Shown here one piece after another: positions 25,002-34,789 of a stretch of DNA of 44,875 nucleotides (its first letter is position 1; each line of letters opens with the position of its first letter). The stretch comes from Bacteroidales bacterium (GTDB lineage: Bacteria > Bacteroidota > Bacteroidia > Bacteroidales > WCHB1-69). The stretch is from NCBI GenBank assembly GCA_017540505.1, contig JAFYAW010000004.1:1-44875 (forward strand), given 5' to 3'. The notes beneath the pieces are model-generated. The model saw nothing but the letters and a program-made list of their open reading frames with translations, ran no database searches and was not told the DNA's origin. Both the position numbers and the translations under genes were made by a program.

Positions 25002-27419
25002 TTATTTTCCAAAATTATATGCCACGGCATCCTTCATGGAGGAGAAATAGTGGAAACGCATTCCCTCAATGAAGTTTTCCTTGATGTCTTCGATGTCCTT
25101 GCGGTTCTCTTCCGACATGACGATGTCGTAGATGCCGCTGCGCTTGGCGGCAAGGATTTTCTCCTTGATGCCGCCCACGGGCAGCAGTTTGCCCCGCAGG
25201 GTGATCTCGCCGGTCATGGCAATCTTGTCGCGAAGTGTTTTTTTTGTGAAGGCGGAGATCAGGGCGGTGAGGATGGTGATGCCGGCGGAGGGTCCGTCTT
25301 TTGGGGTGGCACCCTCGGGCACGTGCACATGCACCTTCACACGCTCGAAGAGGGTGGGGTCGATGCCGAACTCATTGGCGTGGGCTTTGAGGAACTCGTA
25401 GGCGATGGTGGCCGACTCCTTCATCACGTCGCCGAGGTTGCCGGTCATGGTGAGCTCGCCCTTGCCGGGGGAGGTCAGTGCCTCCACGAAGAGGATTTCG
25501 CCGCCCACGGCAGTCCATGCCAGACCGGTGGCCACGCCGGGTACGGTGTTGTCAAAAGCCTTCTCTAACTGGAAGATGGGCGACCCGAGCATCTCCTTGA
25601 GGTCGCTGGGGTTGACTTTCTTCTCAATGGTCCCTTCTTGCACCAGCTGGGCGGCACGCTTGCGGATGATCTTCGCTACGGTCCGCTCCAGAGTACGTAC
25701 ACCTGACTCCCGCGTGTATTCGCTGATGATGTGCTCTACGGTCTTGTCGGGAATCTGGAGCTGCTTCTTGTCCAACCCGTTCTCTTTGAGCTGCTTGGGG
25801 ATGAGGTGATGCTTGGCAATCTGGAGTTTTTCTTCAGCCAGATATCCGGGTATTTCAATGATTTCCATACGGTCGCGGAGGGCCGGATGCACGTTGCCGA
25901 TGTCGTTGGCGGTGGCAATGAACAGCACCCTCGAAAGGTCGAAGGAGGTTTCCAAGTAGTTGTCGTAGAAGGCGTTGTTTTGTTCGGGATCCATCACCTC
26001 CAATAGGGCTGCTGAGGGGTCGCCCTGCACATTCATGCCGGTGATTTTGTCGATTTCGTCCAACACGAACACGGGATTGGCGAAGCCGGCCTTGCGCATA
26101 TTTTGGATGATGCGGCCGGGCATGGCCCCGATGTAGGTCTTGCGGTGGCCGCGGATTTCCGACTCGTCGCGCAGACCGCCCAGGGAGACGCGCACGTATT
26201 TGCGGCCGAGGGCGGCGGCGATGGATTTGCCTAAGGAGGTCTTGCCCACGCCCGGAGGCCCGGCCAGACAGAGAATCGGCGATTTCATGTCGCCTTTCAG
26301 CTTCAGCACGGCCAAGTATTCGATGATGCGCTCCTTGACCTTGTCCAGACCGTAATGGTCATGGTCGAGGGTCTTGCGGGCCTTGGTCAGGTCGAAGTTG
26401 TCTTTGCTGTATTCGTTCCAAGGCAGGTCCACCAGCAGCTCCAAGTAGTTGAGCTGCACGGAGTAATCAGGAGCCATGGAGTTGGTGCGCTGCAGTTTCT
26501 CCAACTCTCTGTTGAAGAGGTCGGCGGTCTCCTTGTTCCATTTTTTCTTGGCGGCACGCTCCTTCAGGGCGGCGTAGTCCTTTTCGGATGGCGACCCGCC
26601 TAACTCCTCTTGTATGGTCTTAATCTGTTGGTTCAGAAAATATTCCCGCTGTTGTTTGTCCAGTTCCTGACGGGATTTGTCCTGAATTTGGTTTTTCAGT
26701 TCGATGATTTGGAGGTCGCGGTGCAGCAGTTTTAGAATCTGCTTGGCACTGTCCACGATGTCGTCGTTTTCCAGAATCTGCTGTTTCTCATCCACAGAAA
26801 CGGAGAGGTTGGAGGCCAGGAAGTTGAGCAGGAAGACGTGGCTTTCGATGTTTTTGAGGGCGAAGGAAGCCTCGCGGGGGAGGTTGGGCGACAGCTTCAT
26901 CATGCGGGTGGCCGTGTCACGGATGGTGGAAATCAGGGCCTTGAAGTTCTGATGTTCGGTAATTTGTTTGTCGAAGTCATTGGAGTTGAAGGGGAGGGCG
27001 GAGCATTTGAAGTAGGGTTCGGTCTGGGTGAGCTCTTGGATGATGAAGCGGCGCACGCCCTGCACGATGATGGTCACGCCGCCGTCGGGCATGGTGATGT
27101 ATTTGAGGATGTGCGCCATCGTGCCCACGCGGTAGAGGTCGTCGAGGGTGGGCTCTTCCACCTCGTTGGTGCGTTGGGCCACCACGCCGATGGGCTCGCT
27201 GGTGCGGGAGTAGTCCTGCGCCAGCCGGATGGACTTGGTGCGTCCCACGTTGATGGGGATGACCATGCCCGGGAAAAGCAGGGTATTGCGGAGAGGCAGC
27301 AGGGCGATCTCATCGGGGATATCCTCCTGACGGAGCTTGATCTCATCGTCAAGGGAGAATAACGGGATGAAGTTCGCTTCATTGCCCATAAATTCTTCAA
27401 TTAGAGATATATCGTTCAT
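25002..27419 (-). CDS. lon: ATP-dependent protease Lon
   Basis: The ATG at 27419 ([10 protein letters not shown]) is used, giving 805 residues; an upstream in-frame extension runs into the terminator hairpin and is rejected. The N-terminal substrate-binding (LAN) domain covers about 45-245, then a coiled region. The AAA+ module has GPPGVGKT (about 386-393) and VFVLDEIDK. The C-terminal serine protease domain has the catalytic Ser in PKDGPSAGI (about 710) and Lys in [12 protein letters not shown] (about 752). Lon degrades misfolded and regulatory proteins in the cytosol. The gene lies downstream of rpmE2 behind a terminator that overlaps its own likely promoter, and upstream of meaB. Confidence 0.97.
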   Translation of the reverse strand: MNDISLIEEFMGNEANFIPLFSLDDEIKLRQEDIPDEIALLPLRNTLLFPGMVIPINVGRTKSIRLAQDYSRTSEPIGVVAQRTNEVEEPTLDDLYRVGTMAHILKYITMPDGGVTIIVQGVRRFIIQELTQTEPYFKCSALPFNSNDFDKQITEHQNFKALISTIRDTATRMMKLSPNLPREASFALKNIESHVFLLNFLASNLSVSVDEKQQILENDDIVDSAKQILKLLHRDLQIIELKNQIQDKSRQELDKQQREYFLNQQIKTIQEELGGSPSEKDYAALKERAAKKKWNKETADLFNRELEKLQRTNSMAPDYSVQLNYLELLVDLPWNEYSKDNFDLTKARKTLDHDHYGLDKVKERIIEYLAVLKLKGDMKSPILCLAGPPGVGKTSLGKSIAAALGRKYVRVSLGGLRDESEIRGHRKTYIGAMPGRIIQNMRKAGFANPVFVLDEIDKITGMNVQGDPSAALLEVMDPEQNNAFYDNYLETSFDLSRVLFIATANDIGNVHPALRDRMEIIEIPGYLAEEKLQIAKHHLIPKQLKENGLDKKQLQIPDKTVEHIISEYTRESGVRTLERTVAKIIRKRAAQLVQEGTIEKKVNPSDLKEMLGSPIFQLEKAFDNTVPGVATGLAWTAVGGEILFVEALTSPGKGELTMTGNLGDVMKESATIAYEFLKAHANEFGIDPTLFERVKVHVHVPEGATPKDGPSAGITILTALISAFTKKTLRDKIAMTGEITLRGKLLPVGGIKEKILAAKRSGIYDIVMSEENRKDIEDIKENFIEGMRFHYFSSMKDAVAYNFGK

Positions 27420-27436
27420 TGATAGAAGATTAGTAT

Positions 27437-27474
27437 AAAAAAACTGACCTTTTTTGACAAGCAAAAAAGGTCAG
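27437..27474 (-). terminator. Intrinsic terminator of rpmE2, in the lon 5' region
   Basis: On the minus strand a perfect 12-bp inverted repeat (CTGACCTTTTTT / AAAAAAGGTCAG, bases 27444-27474, 7-base loop) is followed by TTTTTTT. It lies 25 bases after the rpmE2 stop and 18 bases before the lon ATG. Confidence 0.85.
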
Positions 27475-27482
27475 CAAAAGTA
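27475..27482 (-). promoter_or_regulatory. Possible lon -7 box (TACTTTTG) abutting the terminator
   Basis: The minus strand reads TACTTTTG directly before the hairpin. Transcription from it would start inside the 5' arm of the stem, so transcripts from this promoter could not form the full hairpin, while read-through from rpmE2 could. Confidence 0.45.
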
Positions 27483-27498
27483 CAAAAATATTATGGAT

Positions 27499-27768
27499 TT
27501 ACTTGTTCTTGTTAACATCCAAGTGGCGGGCGTATTTGTTGCGGAACTTATCCACACGGCCTGCGGTGTCAACAAGTTTCATCTTACCCGTGAAGAAAGG
27601 GTGAGATGTGTTAGAAATCTCTAATTTTACCAGCGGATATTCATTTCCGTCTTCCCACTGAATCGTGTCTTTTGTAGCAACGGTGGACTTGGTCAAGAAA
27701 GCGTAATCGTTTGACATGTCCTTAAATACGACCGTTCTATACTCTTTTGGATGGATACCTTTTTTCAT
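27499..27768 (-). CDS. rpmE2: 50S ribosomal protein L31 type B
   Basis: An 89-residue L31: [18 protein letters not shown], then [23 protein letters not shown], the diagnostic block. The zinc-binding Cys residues of type A L31 are absent, so this is the zinc-independent type B form. It ends with a typical basic tail. It has a -7 box upstream and a strong terminator downstream. Confidence 0.97.
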   Translation of the reverse strand: MKKGIHPKEYRTVVFKDMSNDYAFLTKSTVATKDTIQWEDGNEYPLVKLEISNTSHPFFTGKMKLVDTAGRVDKFRNKYARHLDVNKNK

Positions 27769-27805
27769 TTTATCTTTGATTTTTGTTGCCTAAAAAATTG
27801 GAGTG

Positions 27806-27813
27806 CAAAAATA
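27806..27813 (-). promoter_or_regulatory. -7 box (TATTTTTG) for rpmE2
   Basis: The minus strand reads TATTTTTG, 37 bases before the ATG at 27768. Confidence 0.5.
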
Positions 27814-27873
27814 CACTTTTTTTGAATTAAATCAAGTAGTTGCAATTTTTTTATTTCCACAGGGGAAAAAGGC

Positions 27874-28383
27874 TCAGTTTGTCTTGAATTTATAGGTGTC
27901 GATGGCGGCGAGGTCGGCGTTGGCTTTGACGATTTTCTGTTTGAGGTTCTCCTTGTGTCGGATCACCTTCTCGCGCATGGCGGGGTCGCCGGCGGCAAGG
28001 ATCTGCATAGCGAGGATGGCGGCGTTCTGCGCCCCGTTGATGGCCACGGTGGCCACGGGTATGCCCGGCGGCATCTGCAGCATGGCGAGGGCGGCGTCCA
28101 CACCCTCCAACGACGACTTGATGGGAACCCCGATGACTGGCAGGGGAGTCATGGCGGCGATCACCCCGGGCAGATGCGCGGCCATGCCGGCACCGGCGAT
28201 GATGACCTCCACACCCCGCGTGTGCGCCTTCTTCGCGTACTCGGCCACCTCATCGGGCGTGCGGTGGGCCGACAGGGCCAGCACTTCAAAGGGTATCTCA
28301 TTGCTCTCTAAGAATTTGAAGGCAGCCTCCATGACCGGAAGGTCCGATGTGCTGCCCATGATGATGCTTACTCGTGCGTTCAT
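27874..28383 (-). CDS. purE: N5-carboxyaminoimidazole ribonucleotide mutase PurE
   Basis: The ATG at 28383 (MNARVSIIMGSTSDLPVM) is chosen because it starts the conserved fold; the frame's upstream extension lacks homology. The 169-residue enzyme converts N5-CAIR to CAIR in purine synthesis. Motifs: GSTSDL (10-15), SAHRTP (38-43, with the catalytic His40), AGAGMAAHLPGVIAAMT, and GVPI. It matches class I PurE, which works with PurK; purK is not in the window. A TATCTTTG box on the minus strand at 28463-28470 is its likely promoter, back to back with that of prfA. Confidence 0.96.
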   Translation of the reverse strand: MNARVSIIMGSTSDLPVMEAAFKFLESNEIPFEVLALSAHRTPDEVAEYAKKAHTRGVEVIIAGAGMAAHLPGVIAAMTPLPVIGVPIKSSLEGVDAALAMLQMPPGIPVATVAINGAQNAAILAMQILAAGDPAMREKVIRHKENLKQKIVKANADLAAIDTYKFKTN

Positions 28384-28462
28384 ATCTGTGCGTTTTTCGT
28401 GTGTGATTTGTCCGTTCTTTTTTGGCATGACTTTTGCCAAAGGCACCCGTTAATCGGGCCTG

Positions 28463-28470
28463 CAAAGATA
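28463..28470 (-). promoter_or_regulatory. -7 box (TATCTTTG) for purE
   Basis: The minus strand reads TATCTTTG; divergent from the prfA -7 box 26 bases away. Confidence 0.55.
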
Positions 28471-28495
28471 ATATTAAAAAACGGAAATTTAATCG

Positions 28496-28503
28496 TATCT
28501 TTG
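28496..28503 (+). promoter_or_regulatory. -7 box (TATCTTTG) for prfA
   Basis: TATCTTTG lies 25 bases upstream of the prfA ATG at 28529. Confidence 0.6.
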
Positions 28504-28528
28504 CCGCCGAATTTAGAAAGGACTTTTT

Positions 28529-29608
28529 ATGAACGATTTACTTGAGAAATTGGAACTTATCTACCAACGTTGGCTGCAGATTGGCGAGGATATCACCAAA
28601 CCCGATGCCATGACGGATATGAAGAAGTTCATCAAGATGAGCAAGGATTACAAGGACTTGCAGGCGGTGGTGGATGCTTATAAGAAATATAAGGATGTGA
28701 TTGGCAACATCGCCAACGCCAAGGAGATATTGGCCAATGAGAAGGATGAGGAGTTCCGCGAGATGGCCAAGCTGGAGCTGGACACGTTCCAGGCTGAAAA
28801 GGACCAGTTGGAGGAGGACATCCGTTTCCTGCTGCTGCCCTCCGACCCGCAGGACAGCAAGAACGCCCAGATGGAAATCCGTGCCGGTACCGGTGGCGAC
28901 GAGGCCAGCATCTTCGCCGGCGACCTTTTCCGCATGTACCAGCATTATTGTGATAAGAAGGGTTGGAAGATAGAGGTCCTTTCGATGACGGAAGGCACGG
29001 TGGGCGGTTACAAGGAGATTGACTTTGCTGTGAACGGCGAGGGCGTCTATGGCATCATGAAGTACGAATCCGGTGTGCACCGCGTGCAGCGCGTGCCGCA
29101 GACGGAGTCGCAGGGCCGCGTGCACACGTCCGCCGCCTCCGTGGTGGTGCTGCCCGAGGCCGATGAGTTTGATGTGGATCTGAAACAGAGCGACATCAAG
29201 AAGGAGACTTTCTGCGCTTCCGGTCCTGGTGGCCAGTGCGTCAACACGACCTATTCCGCCGTGCGCCTTACGCACATCCCTACAGGCATCGTGGTGTCCA
29301 TCCAGGATGAAAAATCGCAAATCAAGAATCTCGAAAAGGCCATGCGCGTGCTGCGTACCCGTCTTTTTGAGATGGAATATAAGAAATATCTGGACGAAAT
29401 AGCCTCCAAGCGTAAGACGATGGTCTCCACCGGCGACCGTTCCGCCAAGATCCGTACCTACAATTATCCGCAGAACCGCGTCACCGACCACCGCATCAAT
29501 TTCACGATGTACAACTTGGCCAATTTCATGAACGGCGATATTGAGGAGGTTCTTCAGGCCTTGCAGGTGGCCGAGAACGCCGAACGCCTGAAAGAGGCAG
29601 TGGAATAA
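28529..29608 (+). CDS. prfA: Peptide chain release factor 1
   Basis: A 359-residue class I release factor. The stop-codon reading loop is P190-Q191-T192 in RVPQTESQGRVHTSAAS, the PxT form of RF1 (UAA/UAG) rather than the SPF form of RF2. The peptidyl-hydrolysis motif GGQ is at 234-236 in SGPGGQCVN. An N-terminal coiled-coil domain and the C-terminal RVTDHRINFT segment are present. Length is standard. The gene ends three bases from the convergent AddA-type gene, leaving no room for a separate terminator. Confidence 0.97.
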   Translation: MNDLLEKLELIYQRWLQIGEDITKPDAMTDMKKFIKMSKDYKDLQAVVDAYKKYKDVIGNIANAKEILANEKDEEFREMAKLELDTFQAEKDQLEEDIRFLLLPSDPQDSKNAQMEIRAGTGGDEASIFAGDLFRMYQHYCDKKGWKIEVLSMTEGTVGGYKEIDFAVNGEGVYGIMKYESGVHRVQRVPQTESQGRVHTSAASVVVLPEADEFDVDLKQSDIKKETFCASGPGGQCVNTTYSAVRLTHIPTGIVVSIQDEKSQIKNLEKAMRVLRTRLFEMEYKKYLDEIASKRKTMVSTGDRSAKIRTYNYPQNRVTDHRINFTMYNLANFMNGDIEEVLQALQVAENAERLKEAVE

Positions 29609-29611
29609 TCG

Positions 29612-32600
29612 TTAAACATACAACAATCTCCCCTCCACATTCTCATACCCCATCTCGCGAAGCAGGGAACAATAGGTTTCCACCTGCTGCTCGTATTGTG
29701 GGTGTGGCTGGCCCGTTTTGTAGTCGATGACCATCACCTTGTCAGGCAGGAACACCACGCGATCGGGACGGTGCTGGTTGCCGTGGCTGTCCAGGATGGT
29801 GATTTCGTTGCGCACGTCCGCGTCGGGGGCGAAGCAGGGCCGCAGGGTGTCATCTTCCAGAATGTGCTGCAAAACGGTCTGCAGGCGTTCCTTCCGCATG
29901 GGTTCCACATGGGAGATGAAAGTGTCGATTTCCGCCATTGAGGAGGGGAACACTTCCAATCCGGACAGGAAATCATGAACAAAGGTCCCTTCCACCCTCG
30001 GGTCGTCCTCGGACAAAGTCTCCTGATGTTCAAAACGGAGCGTGTCGATGGAGAAATCGGACAAGACAACTTTGGGCACGATATTCTCTTGGTCATTTTT
30101 GACCGTTTCTTTCTTGTTTTTTTTCTTCCATCTCCGGTCGCCGAAATAGTAGAACTGTTTGTCTTCCGTGTCCTGCTCAAAAAGCAGGCCGCCATTCGGA
30201 TGGTTCTCATTGCTGCAGAAGGAGAGAAGGTGGTCGCCGTAGCCGCCCCCGCTTGTTTTGCTGTGTTTGGTGATGATATACAACATTTCACTGGCACGTG
30301 TGTGGGCCACATACAGCAGATTCAGGGAATCCATGCCACGGCTTTCACTTTCATCCAAATATTGCTGCTCGTAGGAAGAACCCATGCAGGCCTTTTCGCT
30401 CAATTCAATGTAGGCGACTTCTGAGTCCGAGATTTTTGTCCAGATGGGTTTCAGTCTATTGGCAGAAGATGTGTAGGGCAGGATGACGACCGGATATTCC
30501 AACCCTTTGGATTTATGGATAGTGCTGACAGTGATGGCGTTATGTTTTCCAGTGAGCTTTATGGCGGGTTTGCTCTTGGTGTCGTTGACCATCTGCCACC
30601 AGCTCAAAAATGCAGTGATCTCGCCGGTGTGGGTTTTCAGATAGTTGAGAACCATGTTCTCAAAGCTGACAACAAAGGGGCTCTGCAGCTTGTCCAATCC
30701 GTAAAAGCCGATAATCTCCCGAATGAGAATCCAGAAGGGCTGTGAACGCCACTCCTCATGCGGTATGTGGAGGCCGAATTTCTGTTTCAACAGGTCCTGG
30801 AAATTGGAGTCGGCGTGGAGTGCGAACAGGATTTCTTCCATGCTCTTTTCACGAAGGTGGATGCGGGATAGAAAATGGAGAATGGTCGCCTGAGCCAGCA
30901 GGTCTTTCGGACGAATCAGATGGCGGAGGGTTTGGATGATGAGGTTCACCTCTGCGGATGTGTTGAGTGTCAGGGCTTTTTCGGTGATGACATGCCAGCC
31001 CTGTTTCAACATGAGGTTGCTCATGCGGGCGCAGTTGTCGTTGCCGGAATAGAGCACGGCGATGTCGCCCTCCTCATACCCGCGCATCAGCGCATCCTTG
31101 ACGGCAAAGAGCACCTCTGCATCCGGCACCGTAATGTCCGGATCCTCTTTTATGGCTTGTATGAAATCGTTTCCGGGTTGGAAATGGGTACGGGAGGCGA
31201 GGTTCTTTTTGTCGCTATTGGAAGTCCCTATATACACTTGCACCAATCCCGGCTCTTTTTTCACGATATCCTGCTCCAATCCGGAAGCGTAATACTTGTC
31301 CAGGTTTTTGGCTTGGGAATAATATTTGAAAAACAGGTTGTTGAAAGTGACCACCGAGGCGAGGGAACGGAAATTCTTCTGGAGTGGTTCGGAATGGTAT
31401 GTCTCGGTCGTAATCAGGCGCAGGTCGGGGTCGGTTCGAAGCCGGTCGAGGTCGGTGAGCTTATAGAAGAGGTCGGCGTCGCCGTTGCGGAACCGGTAGA
31501 TGGCCTGTTTCACGTCCCCGAACAACGACACGTCACGTCCGTTGGCGAGGGCGTTGTTGACGATGAGGGGCTTCATGTCGTCCCATTGCATCTGCGAGGT
31601 GTCCTGAAATTCGTCAATGAAGAAGTTGTCGAAACGGATGCGGTCGTACAGGTATTCATAACCCCGATTCTGGATTGTTTCATATATCAGGGTGTTGGAT
31701 TCGTTGAGGATGAAGAAATTGTTCTGTTGTTTGATCTCCTCCATCTTTTTCTGCAAATCGGTCAGGAGGGTGAGTTTGTCGGCATTCTTGATTATGATTT
31801 TATAATCCCGATATTGGCGTACAGGGTCTTTTAGAAGGTCACGAATCCGGTAGAAACAATCTTCTAAGTGCGGGACTACCTCATCCAGAAGGGTGGTTTC
31901 ATCACTGGTGAGCTTTGTCTTTTTGAGATAGCCGCCTGTTTTTTTATTTTGGAATTTTTCAAGGCTTTCCAGATAATAGGTGACAGGGTCGTTTAAAACA
32001 TCTTCAAACCAATGGCTGAAGGTCGGACTGTTCAGGCTCAGTCCCGCAAGGCGGGCCATCCAGCTGCTGCCTTCCTGGGCTGTCTGGCGGATGCGTTCGC
32101 GCAGTTCGTCGGGTGTTTTCCGGAGCCAGGCGCGAACTTTCGCATTGTTCTCGCGGATGGTGTCGGCGTTTGTGTTGCGGAGGATTTGGAGATATTGGTA
32201 GTTCTTTTCCGCATTGTCGTAAAGAATGTCCAAGGTGGCCCGCAACTCCCTGTCGATGTTGAGGTTGCCGGTCTCCTCCATGCTGTTGTCCAACAGGGCG
32301 ATGATGCGTTTGGCCAGATTGGAGTCGGCCGACAGCTCGTTCAGCAGTTGGTCGATGGCTTCGATGTAGAACTCGTCCATCTCAATCAGGACGGAGTAGG
32401 TGAGACTGAGTTTGAGGCTGATGGCGGAGGAGCGGATGACGCGTTGGAAGAAGCTGTCGATGGTGGAGATGGTGAAGCGTGCGTAGTCATACAAGATGCG
32501 CCGGAGCAGCTCTTTGGATTCCCGTTGGATAAAGTGGGCAACCACGTTTGGGTCAGGTTGGGTTGTGCCGAAGAGCTTGTTGACCACCATATTATAGATG

Positions 32601-32857
32601 GCTTTGGCTCCGCCTTCGATTTGGTCGGCCGATTCAAAGGCGAAGGCGGTCAGCGTGCGCACGATGCGGTCCTTCATCTCCCCAGCGGCGTTGTTGGTGA
32701 ACGTGATGCCCAGAATCTTCTGAAACAGATCCAGATGCAGTTCCGCGTCCGACTGGCCGATGCGCTTGCTGTCGTATCGGAAGCAGAGGGCGAGGAAATC
32801 AGCCACCAGGCTGGTGGTCTTGCCGGCACCGGCGGAGGCGGAATAGGTGGTGAACAT
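29612..32857 (-). CDS. AddA/RecB-type UvrD-family helicase-nuclease
   Basis: A 1081-residue protein. Walker A is at the extreme N-terminus (SASAGAGKTTSLVADFLAL), followed by motif Ia ITFTNNAAGEM. Motif II is DEFQDTSQMQW (about 415), then the FGDVKQAIYRFRNGD motif III, TIHKSKGLEYPVVILP (motif V), and NLLYVAHTRASEMLYI (motif VI). The C-terminus has a PD-(D/E)XK nuclease: RPDRVVF then VMVIDYKTG (about 1043) and YEQQVETY. This is the architecture of AddA/RecB, which resects double-strand breaks for recombination. Its AddB/RecC-like partner is not in the window. It is the last gene of a tight operon with gmk, an inositol-monophosphatase family gene and a flavoprotein. Confidence 0.92.
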   Translation of the reverse strand: MFTTYSASAGAGKTTSLVADFLALCFRYDSKRIGQSDAELHLDLFQKILGITFTNNAAGEMKDRIVRTLTAFAFESADQIEGGAKAIYNMVVNKLFGTTQPDPNVVAHFIQRESKELLRRILYDYARFTISTIDSFFQRVIRSSAISLKLSLTYSVLIEMDEFYIEAIDQLLNELSADSNLAKRIIALLDNSMEETGNLNIDRELRATLDILYDNAEKNYQYLQILRNTNADTIRENNAKVRAWLRKTPDELRERIRQTAQEGSSWMARLAGLSLNSPTFSHWFEDVLNDPVTYYLESLEKFQNKKTGGYLKKTKLTSDETTLLDEVVPHLEDCFYRIRDLLKDPVRQYRDYKIIIKNADKLTLLTDLQKKMEEIKQQNNFFILNESNTLIYETIQNRGYEYLYDRIRFDNFFIDEFQDTSQMQWDDMKPLIVNNALANGRDVSLFGDVKQAIYRFRNGDADLFYKLTDLDRLRTDPDLRLITTETYHSEPLQKNFRSLASVVTFNNLFFKYYSQAKNLDKYYASGLEQDIVKKEPGLVQVYIGTSNSDKKNLASRTHFQPGNDFIQAIKEDPDITVPDAEVLFAVKDALMRGYEEGDIAVLYSGNDNCARMSNLMLKQGWHVITEKALTLNTSAEVNLIIQTLRHLIRPKDLLAQATILHFLSRIHLREKSMEEILFALHADSNFQDLLKQKFGLHIPHEEWRSQPFWILIREIIGFYGLDKLQSPFVVSFENMVLNYLKTHTGEITAFLSWWQMVNDTKSKPAIKLTGKHNAITVSTIHKSKGLEYPVVILPYTSSANRLKPIWTKISDSEVAYIELSEKACMGSSYEQQYLDESESRGMDSLNLLYVAHTRASEMLYIITKHSKTSGGGYGDHLLSFCSNENHPNGGLLFEQDTEDKQFYYFGDRRWKKKNKKETVKNDQENIVPKVVLSDFSIDTLRFEHQETLSEDDPRVEGTFVHDFLSGLEVFPSSMAEIDTFISHVEPMRKERLQTVLQHILEDDTLRPCFAPDADVRNEITILDSHGNQHRPDRVVFLPDKVMVIDYKTGQPHPQYEQQVETYCSLLREMGYENVEGRLLYV

Positions 32858-32860
32858 GGG

Positions 32861-33976
32861 TTATGGTTTACAGGTGATGGTCTGATATGCGATGAGGGCG
32901 GAGGCGAAGGCGAAAAACAGATTGTACCCGCCGCAGATGCCGTCCATATCAAGCATCTCGCCCGTGGCGTAAAGTCCGGGGAAACGTTTCAGAGAAAAAT
33001 CCGGATTCACCTCCTGTAGGTCGATGCCTCCGTGGCACACTTGGGCGAAATCGATGGCATAGGTGCCGGAGATTTTCAATTTGAAATGGTTGACATCAAA
33101 AGGTTTCTGCTCGTAGAGGGCGTTGAGTTTGGGATGCAGCACGCCTTTCAGCGTGTGGAACCGTTGCCAATGGGCTTCCGCGTTGAAGTGCTCGTCATGG
33201 TAGATGAGGTTGAGTTGCAGGAAGCAGTTCTCTTTGGAGGGAAGACGATTGTAGTAGGCGGAAAGGTTCAGGATGACGATGCCGGAGATGCCGTCCTCCT
33301 TGAAGGTGACCTCGCCGGCTTCGCGATGGATGAGGCGGTCGCCCTGCCACAGGTCGGCAATGACGCGCGTGCGGCAACCGGCCAGGAATTTCGGATAATC
33401 CTCAATGGTGAATCCCACCAAAGAGGGCTGGAACGGATGAACCGTTAGGCTTAAATCGTCCAAAAAACGGTTGTACTCTTTCCGGTTTTTGGAAATCATA
33501 TTGGCCGGAGTTCCGGAGGCCAGCACTACATGGTCAAAGGCTACGGGAAAGTCGTCAATGTGCCACTTGCCTTCTCTGTTTTCCAGATGTTTCACCTCAT
33601 GTTCAAGGATGGCGTGGCAGTTCTCCCGTTCGGGTTCCCAGAGGAGGTCCACGACGGTTTGCGAGAACTGGCTGCTGGGATAGACGCGGCCCTCCTCGTC
33701 GGAGAACAGCGTCAAGCCCATTTGCTCAAAGGATTCCCGAAGACGGGCGGGCGACACTTGTTGCAGCAGCTGTCGGGCCGCGTCGGGGTGGTTGTATCCG
33801 TCGGGGTCGATGTGTTCGTTGAAAAGGTTGGCCTTGCCCCCGCCGGACGCGCGCAGCTTGGTGCCCACGTTCCGGCAACGCTCGAAAACATATACCTGAC
33901 AGTCGGCATGTTCCAGCAGTTTCTTCGTCAGGAAGAGGCCGGAGGCTCCGGCACCGATGATGGCGATGCGGGTCAT
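32861..33976 (-). CDS. BaiN/HI0933-family FAD-dependent oxidoreductase
   Basis: A 371-residue flavoprotein. The N-terminal Rossmann motif is IAIIGAGASGLFLTKKLLE; the family-specific RASGGGKANLFNEH follows (the more usual form reads SGGGRCNxTN). A C-terminal GLYATGEMLDMDGICGGYNL closes the FAD site. The family includes BaiN, which reduces bile-acid intermediates in some gut Clostridia, but most members are uncharacterised, so no substrate is proposed. Its start overlaps the stop of the IMPase-family gene by four bases, and it ends three bases before the AddA-type gene. Confidence 0.9.
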   Translation of the reverse strand: MTRIAIIGAGASGLFLTKKLLEHADCQVYVFERCRNVGTKLRASGGGKANLFNEHIDPDGYNHPDAARQLLQQVSPARLRESFEQMGLTLFSDEEGRVYPSSQFSQTVVDLLWEPERENCHAILEHEVKHLENREGKWHIDDFPVAFDHVVLASGTPANMISKNRKEYNRFLDDLSLTVHPFQPSLVGFTIEDYPKFLAGCRTRVIADLWQGDRLIHREAGEVTFKEDGISGIVILNLSAYYNRLPSKENCFLQLNLIYHDEHFNAEAHWQRFHTLKGVLHPKLNALYEQKPFDVNHFKLKISGTYAIDFAQVCHGGIDLQEVNPDFSLKRFPGLYATGEMLDMDGICGGYNLFFAFASALIAYQTITCKP

Positions 33977-34785
33977 TCGGGGTTATCGATTAGGAAGTGT
34001 TTGACGGATTGTTGGAATTCCGGGAAGAGGTCGGGTCCGGAGGCGATGATCTCGCCGCCGAAAAGCCAGTTGTTGCCGCCGGAAAAGTCGGAGACCTGGC
34101 CGCCGGCCTGTTGGATGATGAAAGCGCCCGCCGCCACGTCGTAGGGCTTCATGCCATACTCGAAGTAGCCGTCGCAGCGTCCGCACGCCACGTATGCGAG
34201 GTCGGTGGCGGCGGACCCTAACCGGCGTAGGCCATGGGTGTGCTGCATCGACCAGCGCATATAGCGCATGAAAGGATCCAGAATGGAGAAGTCCGAATAA
34301 GGGAAGCCCGTGGCCAGCAGCGAAGCGTCCAGCTTGGAACAGTGGCTGACATGGATGGGGTATCCGTTCAGATAGGCCTTGCCATCTTTATAGGCGTAAA
34401 AACACTCGTCGCGCCATATTTCATACACCACACCGACAACAATCTCGTCGTATTCCTTCAGGGCGATGCTGATGGCGGTGGGCGGCAGGCCGTGGATGAA
34501 GTTCGTGGTGCCGTCCAAAGGGTCCACAATCCAGTTGTACTGGTCCTCCAAACCGCGCTCCGTATCCTCCTCGGCGATGAAGCCCGCCTCCGGAACCAGC
34601 TCCTTGAGCTTGGCCACGATGGTCTTCTCGGATTCCTTGTCAAACTGCGTCACATAGTCATGCACGCCTTTCGCCTTCATCTTGACGCTGGTGAGACTCT
34701 GCCGTTCGCTGCAGAGCCACAAGCCCACATGACGGGCTAGGGTCACCACCTCTTCGCAGATCTGTTGGTAGTTCAGGTTGTCCAT
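33973..34785 (-). CDS. Inositol monophosphatase family protein
   Basis: A 270-residue Mg-dependent phosphatase. Metal-binding residues are visible: AEEDTE (71-76), WIVDPLDGTTNF (85-96, the family signature), and the C-terminal GMKPYDVAAGAFIIQQAGG with the third-site Asp. Members hydrolyse inositol phosphate, 3'-phosphoadenosine 5'-phosphate (CysQ-like) or other sugar phosphates; the substrate cannot be told from sequence. Located between gmk (gap of four bases) and the flavoprotein gene (four-base overlap), in one operon. Confidence 0.94.
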   Translation of the reverse strand: MDNLNYQQICEEVVTLARHVGLWLCSERQSLTSVKMKAKGVHDYVTQFDKESEKTIVAKLKELVPEAGFIAEEDTERGLEDQYNWIVDPLDGTTNFIHGLPPTAISIALKEYDEIVVGVVYEIWRDECFYAYKDGKAYLNGYPIHVSHCSKLDASLLATGFPYSDFSILDPFMRYMRWSMQHTHGLRRLGSAATDLAYVACGRCDGYFEYGMKPYDVAAGAFIIQQAGGQVSDFSGGNNWLFGGEIIASGPDLFPEFQQSVKHFLIDNPE

Positions 34786-34789
34786 ATCG

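Noticed and set aside
28538-29491. Minus-strand frame of 317 codons opposite prfA
   Set aside because: prfA has all RF1 motifs on the plus strand; the opposite frame is low-complexity His/Leu/Val-rich and has no domain pattern.
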